From assembly GCF_963678635.1 (NCBI RefSeq), contig NC_087063.1, positions 9,520,386 through 9,584,385 on the forward strand: a stretch of DNA of 64,000 nucleotides, in the 5' to 3' direction. Shown here piece by piece: positions 56,702-64,000 of the stretch (the first letter of the stretch is position 1; each line of letters begins with the position of its first letter). The notes below the pieces were generated by a model. The model was not told the DNA's origin. It searched no databases and saw nothing but the letters and a program-made list of their open reading frames with translations. Made by a program: the position numbers and the translations under genes. This stretch comes from Symsagittifera roscoffensis. Taxonomy: Eukaryota; Xenacoelomorpha; Acoela; Convolutidae.

Positions 56702-58554
56702 GGGCAAGCCAGTATCGTAGCTAATGTTTCATTTCGTTTTTAAACTGAGATGAAATAACTTTTCAAAATTTTTGTGAAAATTTGAAAAAATCAAAAAATT
56801 AAAAAAAATTAAAATAAAAATTGAACTAAAAAAAAATTTGTCACTAACTGTCCAATAAAGCTTTCAATCGAACAGACAAGAGTTATAACAGATTGAAATA
56901 CTTTTGAAAAGCTGAAGAGATGTTTTTTCGAAAAAGTGATTTTTCGTCTTGGGTGTCTAAATCGTGCACCGAGATGAAAATTGAAATTTTTTCATATCCA
57001 GCAACCTCCGGGAACCAGAGTTCGTCATTCGGACGAACATCGCAAAAAAACGCATTCGTTTTGCTTAAAACCAACTCCTTCATGGTAAATTTTAATTTTT
57101 TCGGTTTTGGTTTTTTGAACTACATAAATAATGAAATTTTTATAACTTAACAGAAGCAAATCGATTGGTTTCAATAGAACCATAGGTTCAGAGCGTAATG
57201 TTTTTTCTCAGTTTGGAATAAAAAAAAATGCTGATTTTTTTTGAAAAAAAATCAATTAATTTTGAAATTTTCATATTTTTCTAAAAGTAAGACTGAATAG
57301 TTCAAGGTTCTGACCACCGTTAATTTTTGATCTGATAAAGATAGACACTTGGTAATGAGGACCAATTCTGTTCTCCTATGCTAGGGCAAGCTATTAGTCT
57401 AGCTAATTTTCATTTCGTTCATGAACAGAGATGTAAAATTTTTTTCAATTATTCATGTGAAAATTTCAAAAATCAAAAAACTGAAAAAAAAAAAATTGGA
57501 AAAAACTTATTTTTTTTGTCTCAAACTGTCCAATAAAACTTTCAATCAATCAAACATGAGTTATAACACATTTAAATACCTTCGAGAAGCTCTAGAAAGG
57601 TTTTTTTTTTAAAAAAGTGATCTTTTCTCTTGGGTGTCTAAGTTGTGAACCGAGATGAAAATTGAAATTTTTTAATATCCAGCAACCACCCCGGAACCAT
57701 CGCAAGAAACGCATTTTTTTTTTGCTTCAAAACAACTCCTTCATTGTAAAATTTCCTTTTTTGATTTTTGGTTTTTCGAGCTACATAAATTTAGTATTTT
57801 TATAATTTAACAGAGGCGAACCGATTGATTTTGATAGAACCATAGTTTCGGAGCGTGAAGTTTTTTTTAGATTGGCGTTGTTTTACCAGGATCATTGGTA
57901 AAGTGAGAAAAGACTTGTGAGTTTTTTTTTAATAGAAAAGAAAAATCAAAAAAACTTCAAAAATTAAAACTAACCTAAAACTTTGTTTTTTATGGTTTGC
58001 TATGAGTTTCTTTTTGTCGTACTAGGAAGCAATGGGGGGGGGGTTCTTGCAACTAGTGTAGTGCAACAAAATTTTATCTATTCTTTCTAATTTTTTCTTG
58101 TTTGAGTTCTCTTTAAGTTTGATTCAAAGCAACACACTAAAATTAAATTGGACTAATTGATAACGAAACAATCAAAAAAGATCAAGCTAAAGTTTATTTA
58201 TGAGCAATTAACTGGTATTAAAGTCTTTATAATTTGGTTTTTGATTTGTCATATTTTTTGTAATTTTCTGAACCAAATATGGGGGAATTAGCTAAATCTT
58301 TTTTTCAATAAATTTTAATAAAAAGGATGTGAAAAAGCTACGAAAAAAACTTTTTGTTTGCTGTTTTCTGGTATAGTAGATTCTATAATATTCTTTTGAT
58401 TATTTTTACTTGGTCTAACGGCGAGAACTTGTTCAAAATAAATAGGGGCAAAAAAGAGGGTAACTTACTTCAATTTTCAGATTCCCTGAAGGAAAAAAAA
58501 TTATCCACGATCCAGTTTTCTCATTTCGATGGTTGTTATTAAAAGAGATAGTAT
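56702..58554 (+). repeat. Higher-order repeat unit 6 (type I, hybrid and shortened)
   Basis: Has the A tag, but after gctaatgtttcatttcgttt it continues with B-type sequence (aaactgagatgaaataactt), so A and B are fused. C follows at about 57380, D is fused as in unit 4, then (G)n at 58034. It ends at gagatagtat, where type II copy 2 starts. Confidence 0.9.
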
Positions 58555-61500
58555 CTCTAAAGAGTTGGTACCACCTTTTGAATCTCTACAATTTTTGGGG
58601 ACTATAGATTCTCATTGCGAGAATCAAAAATTGAAGATTGTTGAAATGTTTCTGCAGAGAACGCGCATCAAAAAAACGCAGTTTTTGTTTCAAAACCTCC
58701 CAAAATGAACCTCACCCCCCAAAAAAAAACTACCAAACAAAAATGGACATGATTAAAATTTCTACTCTAAAAAAAATCATTAAAATAGCACGCTAGCAAG
58801 AGTAGCGTATCAGTATGAAACTTTTTTGTTTTCGGACCTAACTGGCAAACACGAGTGGTCATTTGGACGCAGTTTGTTTCTAATGTTGATCTGTGTGATT
58901 GAAAAATTCATTGAAACTGTTCTCTTTTCTTTTTTTTTGGCTAGTGTTTAAGGTTATTAAGCAAGAGTAGCTGAGTGGGGGGAATTTCATTCACAAGGTT
59001 GATAGTTCAACTCTGTCGCGTAGGCAAATTTTTATTAAGTTGAGATTTGTTTCTACTTTTTTCGTTTCACTTTATGGAGCTGCTTTCTGTCGTTTTCTCG
59101 CTAGGAAATTATAATCGCCTCTGTGTTCATTAGCATAACAAACGTGGAGACTTTTCCTTACAACTTTTGAATAAATGTACAGAATAATTGTTTTCGGAGG
59201 AGTTTTTCTTTGTCCAGACCAATTCCTGCAATTTAATTGAAAATATTCCTTTAGCATCCGAAGTTTATTGTTATCTTGTGATGAATGGTAAGAAAAAAAA
59301 TCAATTGACTTGTGTTTATATGTTTTTATTAAACAAGGCGAGTAAATTGGGGGGCAATTAAAATGTAAGATATGTTTCATTCTATTTACACGTATTTATA
59401 TATTCTACCTAAATAAAAAAGAACTTTGAAAAAACAAATTGTTGCATAGTTTATCATTTCTTATTTTCGGCAAAAAGCAGATTGTTTCTCTTTTGAGTGT
59501 TTTCTTATTAAAAGTTGGGGCGCTTAAAATGAGAGATTAAACAAAAAAAATCTAAATTAAAAAAATGTAAAATTAAACGAAAGTTTTGACTCCTTGAGTT
59601 AAAGTGTAAAAAAAGCCTTCATTATTTTTGATGGAAATCTAAAGATCAGAAAAATGGCAAATCGGTTAAGTTCTGGACTACTTTATGCACTCTTTGAAGA
59701 TTTTTATTTATATTGATGAAACATTAGGCGAATTTTTATGAGTGTTGAGTTATTCCACTCAAGAAAATTATTCCAACCTGATTTGGGTGAAGCAAAATGA
59801 TCGGAAATTTTTTTGTTAGATTCAATTTTCTACGCTTGATGTTTTGGTATTGTACATAATTTATGAGTTTTCATTCCGACTTTTGAAGAAAAGGACGGAA
59901 TAAAGATAATTTCGCTCAGGTGGTTTTTTTTTCTGACAAGTATCGCTTTTTTTACTAGCAAAGTTTGACGGAAATTTTATGTTCCACTCGAAAACTTTTG
60001 TTGACTTGAGCTATAGTTACAAAAAGTAATCAATATGTGCTCCTTGAGGGCTTCTTCTCTCCAGACAAATGTCGACTTCAACTAGCAATTTACGTCGGAA
60101 AATTCCTAAAAATCAGCCGAAAAGTATTGTTCTCCAGAAAGATAGCTAATTTCCCCAGCTTACAATAAGTAAAGGTTGATGTATATTGTGCGATTATGGT
60201 GTATAGTTAAATAGATTCGAAATTTTTTTGTCTAAAAACATTTGGAGATTATATTCAGTTTTTGGAGATTATATCCTCCTAACTTTTCTGTGCTAAAGCT
60301 GCGTGAGAGGATCACCTTCTTGATACAGTTTGTCAGTGTTCGACTCGGTAATTTTGGCGTAGCTTTTGCCTTTGCCTGACAAAAGTTGAATATATTCAAT
60401 TCTTGGGGTAAAATTTTTGGTCTTTTTACGGATCATTTTTCTCTGATCCTTGTAAATTTACCGAGGATTGGAAGTTTTGCCTAACTTGTGACAACTAATG
60501 GGGGCAATAGTTTATGTACTATAAAGCTGTAAGCAGAAATTTAGTCCGTGTAACAAGTCGTTTCAAATTGAAATGAGGCAGGTTAGTTAAAACTTTTTGA
60601 AGAAATCATATCAGTTTGCACTTTGCATATTATTTAATGAATTGATTTTCGAGAAAGAAAACAAAAAAACACATTTTTTTTTCATATCAATTTCTTTTAT
60701 TTTTTCTTCTTCGGTTGATTTTTTTTCCAAATCCGTTGCTTCTCTTTGATAAAAGTAGAACGGATTATTGAAACATAAGAGTATCAAGATTACAAAAAAA
60801 GCAAGGTAACAAGTTTTGAACCATATACTTCATTTCACTTTTTTTGCTTCATTGCGTTCTTTGACTCTTTCCTAACTGACTGTTAGCTGTATGCTTAGAA
60901 TGCTCAGAATTCAAGTTTGATTACGCTTGAGTTGGAGAATTTCACTAATGATTCTTTTTGTTTTTTCCATTTAAAAAAATTGTAAGAAGAAGGTTAACTA
61001 AGCTCCCAAATTACGGAACTGCAATCGATGAGAGTAACATTGTTAAACTTATCTTTTAAATTAGATTAGAACTCTAAAATTATGTTGATCATTTTTCTAT
61101 TGAACAATCTTGGTTAAAACATTTTTTCCGGTGGAGATGTTTATTCTTCTTAAAAGCTTCAAATTTGAAAAAACTTTAAGCTTTCTTGTTTCACTTTTTC
61201 CTTGAAACGTTTCTGGTTTTCCCGAAAAACCGATCAATTAAGACAAAAGTAGTAGAAATGAAAGGCATAAATAAATACAATTGAAAATAAAACGTGAATT
61301 TATTGTTGTGAACTTTCTCTTACTTTGCGACCACAAAAAGTGTTGGAACCGGTAAAAAGATTTTTTTTTCCATAAGCAAGTTAGTTCAGAGAATGATCAA
61401 TTTGATGGGTATGGCAAATTTGCTAATTATCTTGAATAGTTGTTGATACTACCATCTGCTGCATTGAGTAGTAAGTAAGTGGGATTCATTTATGCGGTAA

Positions 61501-61995
61501 TTACATTATTTTCTCATTCAAGCTTCTGGAAAATTTTTTTCTTTTGATTTTCGTCTTTTTTTCCTTTGATTCAGCTTCCGTTCTTTCTCAAATGCTGTTT
61601 GTCTTAACTGATTTAGCTTTGAACCTTCAAAAAACCCGTAAGTTGCAAAACTGTACAAAGACTGATCTGAATTTGAAGATTAAATTGTATCTATTTTTTT
61701 TTTCATTCCTCGATTAACCGGCTCAAAGCTATGAAAAATATAAGTTGAATTGAATTTTTTTTGACGAGGATGTAGTTTTCAAGGGTTTAATGTTTTTAAG
61801 GGATATTATTTTTAGGCGTAGTTTGGGGGGTGTATATATGTTCTTTCGTTTAGTGTGTCACTGCGGATGGGTCGAACAAAAATTCTAAGACTTGGAGACG
61901 AACGGTTTTTTTTGTGACATCAACTTTGCTTACACGAGTCGAAAAAACTTTTGTCGCTTCGAGTTAAAACTCGATATAGCTACTAGGAAACAAAT
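58555..61995 (+). repeat. Type II cassette, copy 2 (3441 bp)
   Basis: Begins ctctaaagagttggtaccac at the same junction as copy 1 and ends tactaggaaacaaat. Colinear with copy 1 throughout, with scattered substitutions and small indels. Confidence 0.92.
58961..59024 (+). other. tRNA-like pol III promoter motif in type II copy 2
   Basis: A box TAGCTGAGTGG and B box agttcaactct (GTTCAACTC fits GWTCRANNC). The T arm GATAG-TTCAACT-CTGTC pairs at all five positions, one of them U-G, better than in copy 1. A T5 run follows about 7 bases later. Confidence 0.5.
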
Positions 61996-62507
61996 GGGGG
62001 GGTCTTGCAACCAGTGTAGTGCAACAAAGTTTTTTCTATTCCTTCTAACTTTTTTCTTGTTAAAGTTCTCTCTAAGTTTGATTCAAACCAACACACTAAA
62101 ATAAATTGGGCCAATTGATAACGAAACAATCAAAGAAGATCAGCTAAAGTTTATTTTTGAGCAATTAACTGGTATTATAGTTTTTATAATTTGGTTTTTG
62201 ATTTGTCATATTTTTTGTAATTTTCTAAACCAAGGTGGGGGAATTAGCTAAATCTATTTTTCAATAAATTTTAATAAAAAGGATGTGGAAAACTACAAAA
62301 AAAATTTTTTTAGCTGTTTTCTGGTATAGTAGATTCTCTTATAATCTTTTGATTATTCTTACTTTGTCTGAAGGCGACAACTTGTTCAAAATAAATAGGG
62401 GCGAAAAAGAGGGTAACTTACTTCAATTTTCAGATTCCCTGAGGGAAAAAAAATTATCCACGATCCAGTTTTCTCACTTCGATGGTTGTTATCAAAAGAG
62501 ATAGTAT
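61996..62507 (+). repeat. Shared type I module between type II copies 2 and 3
   Basis: A 0.5-kb piece of type I running from the (G)n tract (aaatgggggggtcttgcaac) to gagatagtat. It is the only part of the unit common to both cassette types. Together with type II it makes a 3953-bp period. Confidence 0.9.
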
Positions 62508-64000
62508 CTCTAAAGAGTTAGTACCACCTTTTGATTCTCTAGGACTTTGGGGACTATAGATTTTCATTGCGAGAACCAAAAATTGAAGATTTTTGAGATG
62601 TTTCTGCAGAGAACGCGCATCAAAAAACGCAGTTTTTTGTTTCAAAACTCCCAAAATGACCCTCCCCCCCCCAAAAAAAAATAAACTATAAAAAAATGCA
62701 CATGAATAAGATTTCTACTCTTAAAAATCATTAAAATAGCACCCTAGCAAGAGTAGCGTATCAGTATGAACCTACTTTGTGTTCGGACCTAACTGGCAAA
62801 CACGAGTGGTCATTTGGTTGCACTTTTTTTTATAATGTTGATCTGTATCATTGAAAAATTCATTGCAACTGTTCTCTTTTCTTTTTTTTGGCTAGTGTTT
62901 AAGATTTTTAAGCAAGAATAGCTGAGTGGAGGCAATTTCATTCACAAGGTTGATGATTCAACTCTGTCGCGTAGGCAAATGTTTAATAAGTTGAGACTTG
63001 CTTCTACTTTTTTCGTTTCACTTTATGGAGCTGCTTTCTGTCGTTTTCTCGCTAGGAAATTATAATGGCCTCTGTGTTTTTTTAGCATAACAAACGTGGA
63101 GACCTTTCCTTACGACTTTTGAATAAATGTACAGAATAATTGTGATCGGAGGAGTTTTTCTCTGTCCAGACTAATTCCGGCAATTTAATTGAAAAAATTT
63201 CTTTAGCATCCGAAGTTTTTTGTTGTCTTGAGCTGAATGGTAAGAAAAAAAAATCAATTGACTTGTGTTTATTATTTTTTATTAAACAAGAAGGTTAAAT
63301 TGGGGGGTAATTAAAATGTAAGATATATTTCATTCTCCTTACGCGTATTTATATATTCTACCTAAATAAAAACGAACTATGAAAAAACAAATTGTTGCAT
63401 AGTTTATCATTTCTTATTTTCGGCTAAAAAGCAGATTGTTTGTCTTTTGAGTGTTTTCTTATTCAAAGTTGGGGCGCTTAAAATGAGAGAATAAACAAAT
63501 AAAAAATAAATTAAACAAATATAAAATTAAATGACAGTTTTGACTCCTTGAGTTCAAGTGTAAAAAAGCCTTCATTCTTTTTGATGAAAATCTAAAGATC
63601 AGAAAAATGGCAAATCGACTAAGTTCTAGACTACTTTATGCACACTTTGAAGATTTTTATTTTTATTGTTGAAACATAAGGCGAAGTTTTTATGAGTGTT
63701 GAGTTTTTCCACTCAACAAAATTTTCCAATCTGTTTTGAGTGAAGCAAAATGATCGTAAATATTTTTGTTAGATTCACATTTCTACGCTTGACGTTTTGG
63801 TATTGTTCATAAATTATGGGTTTTTATTCCAACTTTCGAATAAAGTGACGGAATACAGATATTTTTGCTCAGGTGGTTTTTTTCTCACAAGTATCGTTTT
63901 TTTTTACTTGCAAAGTTTGACGGAAATTTCATGTTCCACTCGAAACATTTTGTTGACTTGAGCTATAGTTACAAAAGATATTCAACCTGTGCGCCTTGAG
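62508..64000 (+). repeat. Type II cassette, copy 3 (continues past the window)
   Basis: Starts ctctaaagagttagtaccac and follows copies 1 and 2 to the end of the window, somewhat more diverged (for example ctaggactttggggac in place of ctataatttttggggac). Confidence 0.9.
62912..62975 (+). other. tRNA-like motif in type II copy 3 (weaker)
   Basis: gcaagaatagctgagtggag keeps the A box. The B box is changed to gattcaactct and no longer fits the core. The T stem is also weaker than in copy 2. Confidence 0.4.

Noticed and set aside
34192-64000. CRISPR-like or rDNA array
   Set aside because: Repeat units are kilobases long, have no short direct repeat and spacer pattern, and carry no rRNA signatures.
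35279-64000. Polyadenylation-like aataaa in every subrepeat as a sign of genes
   Set aside because: The word occurs in a fixed, very AT-rich context (tgtccaataaagctttcaat) of each repeat with no upstream coding sequence.

Overview
The window is animal nuclear DNA from an AT-rich invertebrate genome. The evidence is a spliced metazoan calcium-channel gene with GT-AG (and one GC-AG) introns, an RTE-type LINE, MITE-like elements and very large satellite-like arrays. I cannot name the phylum from the sequence alone.

Left part (1-21.65 kb): the 5' portion of an inositol 1,4,5-trisphosphate receptor gene (ITPR) on the minus strand. Eleven exons, with splice sites and phases that agree with each other, encode about the first 908 residues: the suppressor beta-trefoil, the MIR/second beta-trefoil, the IP3-binding armadillo part and the start of the RIH region. 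The rest of the gene lies beyond the left edge, and 1-7876 is the incomplete intron 11. The large introns hold most of the mobile DNA: an intact 1005-codon RTE-like LINE in intron 9, a long foldback palindrome and a second inverted repeat in intron 10, a hAT-like MITE in intron 7, and a dispersed direct-repeat family in introns 7, 10 and 11. Intron 10 uses a GC donor.

Middle part (21.65-30.55 kb): about 2 kb with no recognised gene, then a 6.9-kb block of visibly higher GC on the minus strand. It contains a chain of broken ORFs that looks like one decayed, 5'-truncated multi-gene element. In order it has an SGNH-hydrolase-like DxxH piece, a second SGNH-like piece with a GxND motif, a long alpha-helical protein, a charged low-complexity protein, a further unknown protein, and a cysteine-bearing protein with a C-terminal transmembrane helix. 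No reverse transcriptase, integrase or transposase is visible in it. The order soluble helical protein, charged protein, third protein, membrane protein is virus-like, but the assignment is open. This is my main candidate for something undescribed.

Right part (30.55-64 kb): AT-rich non-coding DNA with a 21-bp minisatellite, then a 1.09-kb element with 17-bp terminal inverted repeats that carries a G-rich minisatellite. From its right end to the edge of the window (about 28.7 kb) lies a complex higher-order repeat. A ~3.96-kb type I unit is built from three or four related 0.55-0.74-kb subrepeats plus a ~2-kb spacer with (G)n and (GA)n tracts. An alternative 3441-bp type II cassette replaces most of the type I unit at fixed junctions, and it carries a tRNA-like pol III promoter motif in each of its three copies. 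I see no convincing protein gene in the array.
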